Source: Chitinophagaceae bacterium (GTDB lineage: Bacteria; Bacteroidota; Bacteroidia; Chitinophagales; Chitinophagaceae). Taken from it: a stretch of DNA of 64,000 nt. The notes beneath the pieces are model-generated. The model did not search any database and had not been told where the DNA came from. It saw nothing but the letters and a program-made list of their open reading frames with translations. A program made the translations under genes and the position numbers. The stretch spans positions 202,185 to 266,184 of the forward strand of contig CANFHA010000004.1 in assembly GCA_947446645.1 (NCBI GenBank). Reading direction: 5' to 3'. How positions within the stretch are numbered: position 1 is the stretch's first letter; each line of letters starts with the position of its first letter. Below are positions 16,690-28,100 of the stretch, piece after piece.

Positions 16690-17607
16690 ATGGAAAAGAA
16701 AAAACAGGCCCAGCAACTCTATATGGCTGGTGGCAAATCTCAGAAAGAAATTGCCGAAACCGTCGGCGTCAGTGAGCGCACGGTCCACACCTGGATACAC
16801 CAGTATGAATGGGACAAACTCAGACTTGCAGCCTTCCGCGCACCCGTCACCATTGCCGACAATTTTTGCGCACAGCTTGTGGAGCTGCAGAATGATATTG
16901 CCACCCGCCCTCCTGGGAAACGATATCCTACCCTTGAGGAAGCAGAAGTATCCCGCAAGCTCATCGCCGCGCTCGAAAAAATAAAGAAATACCCATCCCT
17001 CTCGCTCAACATGCAGGTACTTGAAACATTCCGCAACTATGTGAGGCCGCTGGATAAAGAATTTGCCTCCAAAATTGGCAGATATTCAGAACAGTTTCTT
17101 GAAGGCAAAAGTGTAAATGGCTACGCACCCTACCAGGTCGAATACGGCGTTGAGCCGGTCGCCCCCATATCTCCCTACTACGAGGAACCCGACTATGAAG
17201 AGCCGCTGACAGATGACATAGACCCACCCTGCCCCGATATCAACACCTGCCTGCATGAGGGCAATTGCACATATCCCCATTGCCAGCACAAAACAAAACC
17301 GAAAATCGACCCGGTGAGCCGTTATACCATACCGGCCGTTCACTATGTCCCAAAACCTCCCGTAGCCATCAGAAACATTCCCGCAACTCCCGAAGCGATT
17401 CTCATCCCCCTCCCGCCCGGCACTAAGAGCACCTTTATAAGGCCGCCGCTCGCACTGCCGCCAGCCGTAAAAACCGGAAGCATTCCCGCAATTTCTCAAC
17501 CTGAAAACCACGAAAACGATGTTACTCACGTCACCCAACAACAGCTTCCACATTCCCCACTCAAAAACGACCAGTCGGACAAGGAAAAGTCTCGCGGGGA
17601 TAGCTGA
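16690..17607 (+). CDS. Orphan HTH protein (terminase-small-subunit-like), copy 1
   Basis: The 305-residue protein has an N-terminal helix-turn-helix (about 6-43: KSQKEIAETVGVSERTVHTW), like those of phage terminase small subunits and transposase-type regulators. An alpha-helical middle follows (about 55-140). Residues 1-140 align by eye with the protein at 34009-34746: TIADN against FIAEN, YPTLEEAEV against PATIQEVNA, ALEKIK against TINKLK. The two are therefore paralogues. The rest is proline-rich and low-complexity and contains a Cys/His cluster (Cys181, Cys187, Cys193, Cys198, His200) that could bind zinc. No terminase large subunit, capsid or transposase gene is nearby, so a phage packaging role is unlikely here. 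Function unknown; DNA binding is inferred from the HTH. Confidence 0.7.
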   Translation: MEKKKQAQQLYMAGGKSQKEIAETVGVSERTVHTWIHQYEWDKLRLAAFRAPVTIADNFCAQLVELQNDIATRPPGKRYPTLEEAEVSRKLIAALEKIKKYPSLSLNMQVLETFRNYVRPLDKEFASKIGRYSEQFLEGKSVNGYAPYQVEYGVEPVAPISPYYEEPDYEEPLTDDIDPPCPDINTCLHEGNCTYPHCQHKTKPKIDPVSRYTIPAVHYVPKPPVAIRNIPATPEAILIPLPPGTKSTFIRPPLALPPAVKTGSIPAISQPENHENDVTHVTQQQLPHSPLKNDQSDKEKSRGDS

Positions 17608-17708
17608 AAAAATATTACATGAGGCCATCGGCAGGAAAAATCATCCTCAACCATATAGCACCCGAATTTGCAAGTATAACCACCTACAGCGCTTCTGATG
17701 CAATGAAA

Positions 17709-17739
17709 TTTGGTTTTGCACACTTTTAGCTTAAATTTG
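17709..17739 (+). promoter_or_regulatory. sucD promoter
   Basis: TTTG at 17709-17712, a 19-bp spacer, then TAAATTTG at 17732-17739 match the Bacteroidota -33/-7 consensus. This puts the transcript start near 17745 and gives a leader of only about 15 nt before the ATG at 17760. Confidence 0.75.
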
Positions 17740-17759
17740 CGCACTCCAAACAAAATATC

Positions 17760-18638
17760 ATGTCAGTTTTAGTAAATAAGGATTCAAAAGTCATTGTACA
17801 GGGCTTCACAGGCACCGAAGGCACTTTTCATGCTACACAAATGATTGAATACGGCACCAACGTAGTTGGTGGTGTAACCCCTGCAAAGGGCGGAACTACT
17901 CACCTCGATAAGCCGGTATTCAATACCGTTAAAGACGCGGTAGATGGCACTGGCGCTGACACTTCAATCATTTTTGTACCACCGGCATTTGCTGCTGATG
18001 CAATCATGGAAGCCGGTGACGCTGGTATAAAAGTGATTATCTGCATTACCGAAGGCATACCTGTGCAAGACATGGTAAAAGCTCGCGAGTACATCAAAAG
18101 CCGCAACTGCCGTCTTATAGGGCCTAACTGCCCTGGCGTTATCACTGCTGGCGAAGCTAAGGTTGGCATCATGCCGGGCTTTGTTTTCAAACCAGGCCGC
18201 ATTGGTATCGTTTCTAAATCAGGTACGCTTACTTACGAAGCAGCTGACCAGGCCGTAAAAGCAGGCATGGGTATATCTACTGCTATCGGCATAGGTGGTG
18301 ACCCCATCATCGGTACAACAACCAAAGAAGCAGTAGAATTATTGATGAACGATCCGGAAACAGATGGCATCATCATGATAGGAGAAATAGGCGGCAACAT
18401 GGAAGCAGAAGCTGCTCACTGGCTGAAGAATAATATGCGCAAACCAGTAGTAGGTTTCATAGCAGGTCAAACTGCCCCTGCAGGTCGCCGCATGGGCCAC
18501 GCAGGCGCTATCATAGGCGGTGCAGATGATACTGCTGCTGCAAAAATGAAGATAATGCGTGAGTGTGGTATCCACGTAGTAGACAGCCCTGCCAACATTG
18601 GTAAGACTATGGCTGAGGTCCTCGCCGTTACTGCATAA
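17760..18638 (+). CDS. sucD: Succinyl-CoA synthetase, alpha subunit
   Basis: This 292-residue subunit of succinate-CoA ligase makes ATP or GTP from succinyl-CoA in the TCA cycle, with the beta subunit SucC. Visible parts are the CoA-binding Rossmann region ([29 protein letters not shown]), IGPNCPGVI, and the phosphohistidine loop GHAGAIIGG with the catalytic His near residue 247. Length and motifs are typical. The gene is transcribed alone, from a promoter at 17709-17739 to a terminator at 18666-18697. Its partner sucC lies 44 kb away on the other strand (62407-63621) rather than in the usual sucCD operon. Confidence 0.97.
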   Translation: MSVLVNKDSKVIVQGFTGTEGTFHATQMIEYGTNVVGGVTPAKGGTTHLDKPVFNTVKDAVDGTGADTSIIFVPPAFAADAIMEAGDAGIKVIICITEGIPVQDMVKAREYIKSRNCRLIGPNCPGVITAGEAKVGIMPGFVFKPGRIGIVSKSGTLTYEAADQAVKAGMGISTAIGIGGDPIIGTTTKEAVELLMNDPETDGIIMIGEIGGNMEAEAAHWLKNNMRKPVVGFIAGQTAPAGRRMGHAGAIIGGADDTAAAKMKIMRECGIHVVDSPANIGKTMAEVLAVTA

Positions 18639-18665
18639 TTGGTACTGAAAATAGTATTTTGATCC

Positions 18666-18697
18666 ACTCCCTGGCTGCCCTCAGTCAGGGAGTTTTC
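18666..18697 (+). terminator. sucD terminator
   Basis: Twelve-bp arms (18666-18677 and 18682-18693, one wobble pair) are followed by TTTT. It lies 27 bp after the sucD stop. Confidence 0.85.
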
Positions 18698-18917
18698 ATT
18701 TGTAATAGCTTTACTTTGTACGCAAAAGAGTAGCTATCCTAATCGTGGCACTATTATTTTAGCATATATATAAATCAGCTAAGGATCATTACCACAGCGC
18801 CAGTTCAGCCCGCTAAATCGAGGTAACTAACGGATTAACACCACTTTCACACTATTTGGACTGTAGATTGAATATACCTATACATACACACTAATACTAA
18901 CAATTAAAACAAACAAC

Positions 18918-20375
18918 ATGAAAAAGAGAATGAACAGATTAATGAGCTTTGCGCTGCTAAGCCTGTTGCTCATGGGCAGTGCCTCACAAAAGGCACAGGC
19001 GCAGGATGTTACTGTTTCTTACCAGGAATTTTATGATAACCTGGCTCCCTATGGTCAATGGGTGACCGACCCCCAATATGGCAATGTATGGGTACCAAAC
19101 GAAGGTGGCGACTTCCGTCCATACGGCACTCGTGGTCACTGGGTAATGACCGATTACGGTAATACATGGGTTTCTGAAGACCCATGGGGATGGGCCTGCT
19201 ACCACTATGGCCGCTGGACCTACGACCCCTACTATGGCTGGGTATGGATACCCGGTTATGAATGGGCACCTGCCTGGGTAAGCTGGCGCTTTGGTGGTGG
19301 TTATTCAGGTTGGGCACCTCTTGGCCCCGGTGCAGGCCTCAGTTATGAATGTCCGGTTAGCTGGTGGGTATTTGTAGAGCCACAATATATGTATGGCAAC
19401 GATTGCTACAACCACTGGCGGGGTCCTTCATACAACAATACCTACATCAGCCACACTACCATCATCAACAATTATTACGTGGATAACGGCACACGTGTAC
19501 GCTACAACTACGGCCCACGGTCCGAGGCCATCAGGCAGGTAACTCACAGGGACGTTACAGTTTATCACGTGTCGCAATCAAACAGGCCCGGCGCACCAGG
19601 CATATCCGGCAATAGGGTTAGTATCTATCGCCCGGCGGTCAACAGGTCTACTGTTTCCTCTGCACGCCCTTCAGGAGCTATGGCCGCACCAAGAGCTATA
19701 AGTGCCCCTCACGAACAGCGCACTATGGCTGCAGCTACCCAGCCAGCTTTCAGGCAGGCAGTTCAGAACCATGCACAGAATAACGGCGGTGGAACAAGAG
19801 CAGCGCCAGGTGCACAGCAACAACCAGGCAACAGGCCACAACAGCAGGGCCAACCTATGCAGCAGCAGAGAACACAGCCACAGCAGGGACGCCCCGCGCA
19901 GCAGGAACAGAGGCCACAGCCAGTGCAGCAACAAAGGCCACAACCTCAGGAAAGACCAATGCCACAACAGCAAAGACCACAACCTCAGGAAAGACCAATG
20001 CCACAGCAGCAGAGGCCACAACCTCAGGAAAGACCAATGCCGCAGCAGCAGAGGCCACAATCTCAGGAAAGACCAATGCCGCAGCAGCAGAGGCCGCAAC
20101 CTCAGGAAAGACCAATGCCACAACAGCAAAGGCCACAACCCCAGGAAAGACCAATGCCGCAGCAGCAAAGGCCACAACCTCAGGAAAGACCAATGCCACA
20201 GCAGCAAAGACCACAACCCCAGGAAAGACCAATGCCACAACAGCAAAGGCCACAACCCCAGGAAAGACCAATGCCGCAGCAGCAAAGGCCACAACCACAG
20301 GAAAGACCAATGCCGCAGCAGCAACCCCACAACGCACCTCAGCAGGTGCCACACGAAGGCGGCCGCAGATTATAG
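18918..20375 (+). CDS. DUF6600-type secreted protein with Pro/Gln-rich tandem repeats
   Basis: The 485-residue protein has a signal peptide ending near AQA-QDV (residues 1-29). A Trp/Tyr/Gly-rich region follows (about 35-150) with repeated YGxW patterns (PYGQWVTDP, HYGRWTYDPYYGWVWIP), as in the DUF6600/YXWGXW family of envelope proteins. After a Ser/Arg/Ala-rich linker comes a proline-, glutamine- and arginine-rich tail. Residues about 342-471 are ten near-identical 13-residue units of the type QPQERPMPQQQRP. The tail is probably extended and disordered, perhaps anchoring or spanning the cell wall. Function unknown. The gene stands alone with a strong terminator at 20397-20431. The tandem repeats predict length variation between strains. 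Confidence 0.8.
   Translation: MKKRMNRLMSFALLSLLLMGSASQKAQAQDVTVSYQEFYDNLAPYGQWVTDPQYGNVWVPNEGGDFRPYGTRGHWVMTDYGNTWVSEDPWGWACYHYGRWTYDPYYGWVWIPGYEWAPAWVSWRFGGGYSGWAPLGPGAGLSYECPVSWWVFVEPQYMYGNDCYNHWRGPSYNNTYISHTTIINNYYVDNGTRVRYNYGPRSEAIRQVTHRDVTVYHVSQSNRPGAPGISGNRVSIYRPAVNRSTVSSARPSGAMAAPRAISAPHEQRTMAAATQPAFRQAVQNHAQNNGGGTRAAPGAQQQPGNRPQQQGQPMQQQRTQPQQGRPAQQEQRPQPVQQQRPQPQERPMPQQQRPQPQERPMPQQQRPQPQERPMPQQQRPQSQERPMPQQQRPQPQERPMPQQQRPQPQERPMPQQQRPQPQERPMPQQQRPQPQERPMPQQQRPQPQERPMPQQQRPQPQERPMPQQQPHNAPQQVPHEGGRRL
19941..20330 (+). repeat. Ten-copy 39-bp in-frame minisatellite
   Basis: Ten consecutive units of 39 bp (13 codons) lie inside the secreted protein gene with no spacers. They differ mainly at third codon positions (A/G changes) and one CCT to TCT change. 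The period is a multiple of three, so slippage would keep the reading frame. Confidence 0.95.
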
Positions 20376-20396
20376 GCTCAATATCTAAAAAAACAA

Positions 20397-20431
20397 AGAG
20401 GGTGTCTCAAAATCTGAGACACCCTCTTTTT
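20397..20431 (+). terminator. Strong terminator of the DUF6600 gene
   Basis: A perfect 13-bp stem (20397-20409 and 20415-20427) with a 5-nt loop is followed by TTTTT. It lies 22 bp after the stop at 20375. Confidence 0.9.
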
Positions 20432-20435
20432 GTCT

Positions 20436-20690
20436 GCACACCGGATGGAACGGTGTACTCCTTCCGGCCACTCCGGAAGGACACAATATACCATAGATAT
20501 TCCTCTTATTGTCTCCCCTTTACAGCGCTTCGTATAACCTCCGTACCCACACTCCATGCTTCTTTTTGCCGCCCATTTTCTTGGCATTTATCTTACCTTT
20601 TTACCTCCTTTTTAAACTACCCTACTTCTCTTGTAAAAACATCCTTTACTCCAAAAATGATTACCACAAGAAGGCTGTTGTGTTAGGGGC
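20436..20690. other. Non-coding between convergent genes
   Basis: Only a small inverted repeat (CTTCCGG/CCGGAAG near 20461-20479) is seen. Open frames here are short and have no credible composition. Confidence 0.4.
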
Positions 20691-20695
20691 AAAAT

Positions 20696-20725
20696 AAGAA
20701 GACCGCCCAAACGAGCGGTCTTCTT
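20696..20725 (-). terminator. rpoBC terminator
   Basis: A perfect 11-bp stem (20696-20706 and 20715-20725) is followed on the minus strand by a T-rich stretch. It lies 49 bp beyond the rpoC stop. Confidence 0.85.
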
Positions 20726-20773
20726 ACTATAAACAGAATCCTGAAAATCAAATGATCCTAAGATCCTGATCAA

Positions 20774-23700
20774 CTATTCTTCTTCATCAAACTGGAGTAC
20801 ATCCTTATTAGCCATCAGCAGTTCAAACTCTTCTTTCGAACCTACCACCAGGTCATCAAATTCACGCATACCGGTACCGGCAGGGATCAGGTTACCAGTG
20901 ATAACATTCTCCTTAAGGCCCATCAGGAAGTCTGACTTACCATTGATAGAAGCCTGTGAAAGCACCTTAGTAGTTTCCTGGAACGATGCAGCTGATATCC
21001 AGCTCTGCGTACCAAGAGACGCCTTAGTGATACCCAACAGCATCGGTGACGATGTTGCAGGGCTTGCATCACGGTATTCTACCAGCTTTTTGTCAGCGCG
21101 GCGCAGCATACTGTTCTCTTCGCGAATTTCGCGCAGAGTAACGATCTGGCCCGGGTGCATCTTGTCCGAAGCACCTGCTTCAGTGATCACCTTCTTGTCA
21201 TAGATCCAGTCATTCTCATCCTGGAAGTCGAACTTATCAACGGTATCTTCTTCAAGGAATTTGGTATCTCCCGGATCTACGATGTTCACCTTACGCATCA
21301 TCTGGCGAACGATCACCTCTATGTGCTTATCGTTGATCTTCACACCCTGCAGGCGATATACTTCCTGTATTTCATTTACCAGGTATTCCTGTACAGCGAA
21401 CGGTCCTTTGATAGACAGGATATCGCTTGGCGTAGTGGCACCATCAGAAAGTGATGTACCTGCCTTTACGAAGTCACCATCCTGAACCATGATGTGGCGG
21501 GTAAGTGGCACCAGGTACTTCTTTACAAGTCCTTCGCGCGATTCTACAATGATCTCACGGTTACCGCGTTTCACACTGCCAAATCCTACTACACCATCTA
21601 TCTCAGCTACTACCGCCGGGTTGCTTGGGTTACGTGCTTCAAACAGCTCGGTTACCCTTGGCAGACCACCCGTGATATCTCGGCTACGACCCATCACACG
21701 TGGTATCTTCACCAGTACCTGTCCGTTATATACCTTGTCATCCGGATTCACAACAATGTGTGAGCCCACCGGAAGGTTATACATCTTCTGCTCCTTAGCG
21801 CCGTCAATGTAGATACCAGGTATTTTCGTTTTATCCTTAGTTTCTATTACCACTTTCTCACGGTGACCAGTTTGCTCATCCGCTTCTTCACGATAAGTGA
21901 TACCTTCTATCACACTATCAAAACGAACGTTACCGCTGATTTCCGATATGATCACCGCGTTGAACGGATCCCATGTGCAGATAACATCACCCTTCGCTAC
22001 CTTTTTACCGTTCGCTACCTTCAGTACAGATCCATATGGTATGTTGTTAGTGATGAGCAGGCGGTCGTTAGACACATCTACTATCCTCACCTCACCCGTA
22101 CGGCCTATTACTACTATCTGGTCTTCACCTTCTGCATCTTTGTACTTCGTAGTACGAAGACCGTCAAACTGGATAGTACCATCGAAGCGAGCAGTTAACT
22201 GAGATTCAATAGCTGATGAACCCGCAACACCACCCACGTGGAACGTACGCAGTGTAAGCTGTGTACCCGGCTCACCAATTGACTGTGCAGCAATGATACC
22301 TACTGCATCTCCCTTCTGGGTCATATAGCCGGTAGCAAGGTTCTTACCATAGCATTTCGCGCATACCCCTCTGCGGCTTTCGCAGGTAAGTACCGAGCGT
22401 ATTTCTACAGTGTCTATTGCACTTTCTTCTATCAGCCTGGCTATATCTTCCGTTATTTCTTCGCCAGCATTTGCGATCTGCTTTTCGCTGATCGGGTCAA
22501 ATATGTTGTGCAGGGAAGTACGGCCAAGTATACGGTCATACAGTGGTTCTACTATTTCTTCATTATCCTTCAGTGCAGAGGTTGCAATACCACGCAGTGT
22601 TCCACAGTCTTCACCGTTGATCACCACATCCTGCGCCACATCCACCAGACGGCGGGTCAGGTAACCCGCATCCGCCGTTTTAAGGGCCGTATCCGCAAGA
22701 CCTTTACGCGCACCGTGGGTAGAGATAAAGTACTCCAATACACTCAAACCAACTTTAAAGTTTGAAAGGATCGGGTTTTCAATGATCTCAGATCCCGATG
22801 AACCACTACGACGTGGTTTAGCCATCAGTCCGCGGAGGCCGGCAAGCTGCTTAACCTGCTGCTTGGAACCACGCGCACCTGAGTCAAGCATCATGTACAC
22901 GGAGTTGAAACCTTGCTTATCAGCCGCCATTTCACGTATCAGCGTTTCAGTCACACGTGTATCCACACGCGACCAAACGTCGATCACCTGGTTATAGCGC
23001 TCGTTATTCGTGATAAGCCCCATGTTGTAGTTGTCCCATATTTCGTCAACTTCTACCTGGGCTTTACCTACCAGTTCCTCTTTTACATCCGGAACATTAA
23101 GGTCATTAATGTTGAATGACAGTCCACCACGGAACGCCGTACGGAATCCGAGTGTTTTGATATCATCAAGGAACGCAACCGTCTTAGGGATAGTCGTATT
23201 CTTCAGGATGTTACCAATGATTTCACGCAAAGACTTTTTAGTAAGCAGTGCGTTTACAAAACCATTTTCTTTTGGTACGAACTGGTTGAACAGTACGCGG
23301 CCCACAGTTGTATCTATAAGCTTTGTTACCAGTGTGCCATCGTCCTCACGTACACTCGCACGTACCTTTATCCACGCATGGAGGTCAGCACGGCCTTCGT
23401 TATGGGCTATGATTACTTCTTCCTGGCTGTAGTATGCTTTGTTCTCTCCCTTTACCTTTTCCGTATCGGTCGATTTCTTACCCTTAGAGATGTAATACAG
23501 ACCAAGTACCATGTCCTGTGAAGGCAGGGTAATAGGCGTACCGTTCTGTGGGTTAAGGATGTTATGTGATGCCAGCATCAGCAACTGTGCTTCTACTATT
23601 GAAGCGTTGCTTAGTGGCACGTGTACCGCCATCTGGTCACCGTCAAAGTCGGCGTTGAACGCTGAACATACGAGCGGGTGAAGCTGTATCGCCTTACCTT

Positions 23701-25099
23701 CGATCAGTTTTGGCTGGAATGCCTGTATAGAAAGACGGTGAAGTGTGGGGGCTCGGTTAAGCATGATCGGGTGACCCTTAAGTACATTCTCAAGGATATC
23801 CCAAACCACCGCTTCCTTGCGCTCTACCAGTTTCTTCGCGCTCTTTACTGTTTTTACTATGCCTCTTTCTATCAGCTTGCGGATGATAAATGGTTTGAAC
23901 AATTCCGCAGCCATGTCTTTTGGAAGACCGCACTCATGCAGTTTCATTTCAGGTCCTACCACGATAACCGAACGACCAGAATAGTCAACACGCTTACCGA
24001 GCAGGTTCTGACGGAAACGGCCTTGCTTGCCTTTCAGTACATCAGAAAGTGATTTCAGCGCACGGCCACCTTCCGCTTTCACGGCGTTAGACTTACGGCT
24101 GTTATCAAACAATGAATCCACGGCTTCCTGCAGCATACGCTTTTCGTTACGCAGGATCACCTCAGGTGCTTTAATTTCTATAAGCCTTTTCAGACGGTTG
24201 TTACGGATAATAACACGACGGTAAAGGTCATTCAGGTCAGAAGACGCAAAACGGCCACCATCCAGCGGCACCAGTGGGCGCAGTTCCGGTGGTATTACCG
24301 GTATGTACTGCATCACCATCCATTCCAGGCGGTTTTCAATACGTGTGTTTGCATCACGGAAAGCCTCAACTACGCTCAGGCGCTTCAGTGCCTCCTGCTT
24401 ACGCTGCTGCGATGTTTCATTCGCTGCTGCATTACGCAGGTCATAAGAAAGCTTATCAAGGTCTATACGGGCCAGCAGCATATGCACCGCTTCCGCACCC
24501 ATCTTAGCTATAAACTTATTTGGGTCTTCATCTGGCAGGTATTGGTTCTCCTTCGGAAGTCCGTCAAGTATTTCCAGGTATTCATCTTCAGTAAGCAGCT
24601 GCTGATGCGTATTTTCTGAGTCCTTAAGATTCAGTTTTGTACGGATCATATCTTCTGCTTCACCGGCAGATACTACTACATAGCGCTCGTAATAAACGAT
24701 GCTCTCCATTTTCTTGGAGCTTACGCCAAGCAGGTAGCCTATTTTATTTGGAAGGCTCTTAAAATACCATATGTGCACGATAGGAACCACGAGCTTAATG
24801 TGCCCGAGGCGCTCACGGCGTACTTTCTTTTCTGTTACTTCCACACCGCAGCGGTCGCATACGATGCCCTTGTAACGGATACGCTTATACTTACCGCAAT
24901 AACATTCGTAATCCTTTACAGGGCCGAATATTTTTTCGCAGAACAAACCATCACGCTCAGGCTTGTAAGTACGGTAATTGATTGTTTCAGGTTTCAGGAC
25001 CTCTCCGTAAGAACGATCCAGTATCGCATCAGGTGATGCCAGACTGATAGTGATCTTACCGAACCCGGGCCTTGGACGATTATCTTTCTTTATTGCCAT
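20774..25099 (-). CDS. rpoC: RNA polymerase beta' subunit
   Basis: This 1441-residue subunit forms, with RpoB, the catalytic core of RNA polymerase. The N-terminal zinc site ([20 protein letters not shown], about residues 66-85) and the absolutely conserved metal-binding loop [12 protein letters not shown] (three Asp bind the active-site magnesium) are present. So are the bridge-helix/trigger-loop region (GLRGLMAKP, then [16 protein letters not shown]) and the second zinc cluster ([13 protein letters not shown]). Length is normal for Bacteroidota. It is co-transcribed with rpoB, 83 bp upstream, with a hairpin in the gap (25144-25169). It ends at the terminator 20696-20725. The acidic C-terminal end (LQFDEEE) is intact. 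Confidence 0.99.
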   Translation of the reverse strand: MAIKKDNRPRPGFGKITISLASPDAILDRSYGEVLKPETINYRTYKPERDGLFCEKIFGPVKDYECYCGKYKRIRYKGIVCDRCGVEVTEKKVRRERLGHIKLVVPIVHIWYFKSLPNKIGYLLGVSSKKMESIVYYERYVVVSAGEAEDMIRTKLNLKDSENTHQQLLTEDEYLEILDGLPKENQYLPDEDPNKFIAKMGAEAVHMLLARIDLDKLSYDLRNAAANETSQQRKQEALKRLSVVEAFRDANTRIENRLEWMVMQYIPVIPPELRPLVPLDGGRFASSDLNDLYRRVIIRNNRLKRLIEIKAPEVILRNEKRMLQEAVDSLFDNSRKSNAVKAEGGRALKSLSDVLKGKQGRFRQNLLGKRVDYSGRSVIVVGPEMKLHECGLPKDMAAELFKPFIIRKLIERGIVKTVKSAKKLVERKEAVVWDILENVLKGHPIMLNRAPTLHRLSIQAFQPKLIEGKAIQLHPLVCSAFNADFDGDQMAVHVPLSNASIVEAQLLMLASHNILNPQNGTPITLPSQDMVLGLYYISKGKKSTDTEKVKGENKAYYSQEEVIIAHNEGRADLHAWIKVRASVREDDGTLVTKLIDTTVGRVLFNQFVPKENGFVNALLTKKSLREIIGNILKNTTIPKTVAFLDDIKTLGFRTAFRGGLSFNINDLNVPDVKEELVGKAQVEVDEIWDNYNMGLITNNERYNQVIDVWSRVDTRVTETLIREMAADKQGFNSVYMMLDSGARGSKQQVKQLAGLRGLMAKPRRSGSSGSEIIENPILSNFKVGLSVLEYFISTHGARKGLADTALKTADAGYLTRRLVDVAQDVVINGEDCGTLRGIATSALKDNEEIVEPLYDRILGRTSLHNIFDPISEKQIANAGEEITEDIARLIEESAIDTVEIRSVLTCESRRGVCAKCYGKNLATGYMTQKGDAVGIIAAQSIGEPGTQLTLRTFHVGGVAGSSAIESQLTARFDGTIQFDGLRTTKYKDAEGEDQIVVIGRTGEVRIVDVSNDRLLITNNIPYGSVLKVANGKKVAKGDVICTWDPFNAVIISEISGNVRFDSVIEGITYREEADEQTGHREKVVIETKDKTKIPGIYIDGAKEQKMYNLPVGSHIVVNPDDKVYNGQVLVKIPRVMGRSRDITGGLPRVTELFEARNPSNPAVVAEIDGVVGFGSVKRGNREIIVESREGLVKKYLVPLTRHIMVQDGDFVKAGTSLSDGATTPSDILSIKGPFAVQEYLVNEIQEVYRLQGVKINDKHIEVIVRQMMRKVNIVDPGDTKFLEEDTVDKFDFQDENDWIYDKKVITEAGASDKMHPGQIVTLREIREENSMLRRADKKLVEYRDASPATSSPMLLGITKASLGTQSWISAASFQETTKVLSQASINGKSDFLMGLKENVITGNLIPAGTGMREFDDLVVGSKEEFELLMANKDVLQFDEEE

Positions 25100-25143
25100 T
25101 TTTTAGGATATAATATTTGTTGAAAAAGAATGCATTCGTATTA

Positions 25144-25169
25144 TAGGGGCAGAAAATATTCTGCCCCTA
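25144..25169 (-). promoter_or_regulatory. Hairpin in the rpoB-rpoC gap
   Basis: A perfect 11-bp stem (25144-25154, 25159-25169; TAGGGGCAGAA and its complement) with the loop AATA occupies the 83-bp gap. No U-run follows it on the minus strand, so it is more likely a processing or attenuation element than a full terminator. Confidence 0.6.
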
Positions 25170-25182
25170 CTGCGATATACAA

Positions 25183-28100
25183 TTATTCAAATTTAAGTTC
25201 CAGACCAAGACCACGTAACTCATTCACCAATACATTGAACGATTCAGGTATACCAGCTTTCGGTATATTGTCACCCTTCACTATTGCCTCATAAGTTTTC
25301 GCACGGCCTACTATATCATCCGATTTCAGCGTCAGCAGTTCCTGCAGTATGTTCGATGCACCATATGCCTCAAGTGCCCAAACCTCCATCTCACCAAACC
25401 TCTGTCCACCAAACTGTGCTTTACCGCCAAGTGGCTGCTGCGTGATAAGACTGTATGGTCCTATCGAACGTGCGTGCATCTTGTCATCAACCATGTGATG
25501 CAGTTTAATGATGTAGATGATGCCTACTGTTGCTTTCTGGTGGAAACGCTCTCCTGTTTCACCGTCATACAGGTAGGTATGACCAAAGTCTGGTAATTCC
25601 GCCTTCGTTATTAGATCTTCAATTTCCTTTACGGATGCACCGTCAAAGATTGGCGTAGCAAAGCGCACACCCAGCTTTTCTCCGGCCCAGCCCAGTATGG
25701 TTTCATATATCTGTCCAAGGTTCATACGCGATGGTACACCCAGTGGATTCAATACTACGTCAACCGGAGTACCGTCTTCCAGGAATGGCATATCTTCTTC
25801 ACGCACTATTCTTGCTACAATACCCTTGTTACCGTGGCGTCCCGCCATCTTATCACCCACCTTCAGCTTACGCTTGCTGGCAAGATATACTTTGGCTAGT
25901 TTCAATACACCCGCTGGCAATTCATCACCTATGCTCAGGTTGAACTTTTCACGCTTGTAGCGGCCCAGTTCTTCGTTGAACTTGATGTTGTAGTTATGCA
26001 GCAGTTGGTTTATCAGGCCATCTATTTCCTTATCGCCCGTCCAGTTAAGTGGGTTCACATTCTGATAATCGATAGCACCCAGGGTCTTGGAGTTGAACTT
26101 ACCGCCCTTGGTCAGTACAGTTTCACCAAAGTTGTTGGTAATACCAGCTGAAGACTTGTCTTTCAACAGTATCTGCAGCTTATCAAACAACAGGGCCTTG
26201 ATATCTTCCAGGTTCTTTTCGTGTACTTTATCTATCTTCTCAAGCTGCGTCTTTTCACGCACCTTAGAGTTCTTGTCTTTCTTAGCGCGCTGGAAAAGCT
26301 GCTTGCTGATCACAATACCTTCAGTACCACTTGGTGCTTTCAGGGATGCGTCCTTAGCATCACCTGCTTTATCACCAAATATCGCACGAAGCAGTTTTTC
26401 TTCCGGTGTAGGATCTGTTTCACCCTTAGGAGTGATCTTACCTATCAGTATATCGCCTTCCCCTACGTGTGCGCCTATACGAATGATACCATTCTCATCA
26501 AGGTCCTTAGTAGCCTCTTCTGATACGTTGGGGATATCTGGTGTCAGTTCTTCTTCGCCCAGCTTCGTGTCACGCACTTCCAGCTCATACTCATCGATGT
26601 GTACCGATGTGAACCAGTCTTCGCGCACCACTTTTTCATTTATCACTATCGCATCCTCAAAGTTGTAGCCCTTCCATGGCATGAACGCCACTTTCAGGTT
26701 ACGGCCCAGTGCCAGTTCACCATCCTGTGTTGCATAGCCTTCTGTAAGGAAGTCACCTAACTTCACTTTCTGGCCTTTGCGCACAGACGGACGAAGTGTC
26801 ATGCTGGTGCTTTGGTTCGTCTTCTTATACTTTGTAAGTGTATATATTTTCAGATCGTCTTCAAATGATACGAGGCGCTCTTTATCACCACGGTCATAAC
26901 GTACATGTATATGATCTGCATCTACATACTCTACTACCCCATTGCCTTCTGCATGTATCTGGATACGTGCATCGCGCGCAGCCTTTGCTTCAAGCCCGGT
27001 ACCTACTATAGGCACCTGTGGTATGATCAGCGGCACTGCCTGGCGTTGCATGTTCGATCCCATCAGCGCACGGTTGGCATCATCATGCTCCAGGAAGGGG
27101 ATCAGTGATGCGCTCAGTCCTACGATCTGGTTCGGAGCCACATCCATGTACTCCACTTCACCAGCATCAAGTATCGGGAAGTCACCTGTCTGGCGGCTCT
27201 TGATCTTCTCTTCAAGGAAGTTGCCCTTATCATCCATAGGCACGTTGGCCTGGGCTATCTTGGCAAGATCCTCTTCTTCTGCGCTAAGGAAACGGAAGTT
27301 TTTCAGGTCTACCTTACCCTCTTTTACCTTGCGGTAAGGAGTCTCAATAAAGCCCATATCATTTATCTGCGCATGCACGCAAAGTGTAGATATAAGACCG
27401 ATGTTTGGTCCTTCCGGTGTTTCAATGGTACACAGACGGCCGTAGTGGCTGTAATGTACGTCACGCACCTCAAAGCCTGCACGCTCCCTACTCAAACCGC
27501 CCGGGCCTAACGCCGATATACGGCGCTTGTGGGTGATCTCAGAAAGCGGGTTCGTCTGGTCAAGGAACTGTGATAACTGCGAGGTACCAAAGAACGAATT
27601 GATAACTGAAGACAGCGTACGCGCATTGATAAGATCTATCGGCGTAAACACTTCATTATCACGAACGTTCATACGCTCGCGGATGGTACGCGCCATACGC
27701 GCCAGGCCTACGCCAAACTGCGCAAACAGCTGCTCACCCACGGTACGTACACGACGGTTGCTCAGGTGATCGATATCATCTATTTCCGCTTTACCGTTGG
27801 TAAGACGTACAAGATACTTAACGATCGAGATGATATCTTCCTTGCTCAACACCTTGGTTGTCAGGTTAATATCAAGACCTAATTTACGGTTTATTTTATA
27901 TCGGCCTACTTCGCCCAGGTCATAACGCTTGTCACTGAAGAACAGTTTTTCAATGATGCCACGCGCTGTCTCATCATCTGGTGCATCACTGCCACGCAGC
28001 TGACGATAGATGTGCTGTACAGCCTCAAGCTCCGAGTTCGAAGTATCCTTATTCAGGGTATTGTAGATGATTGAGAAATCACCGCTCACTTCTTCTTTCT

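Noticed and set aside
19941..20330. CRISPR-like repeat array
   Set aside because: The 39-bp units are directly joined without spacers and encode a continuous 13-residue protein repeat.
19671..20388. Long open frames in other frames over the minisatellite
   Set aside because: They are open only because the 39-bp period is a multiple of three and the repeat lacks stops; the plus-strand frame with signal peptide is the real gene.
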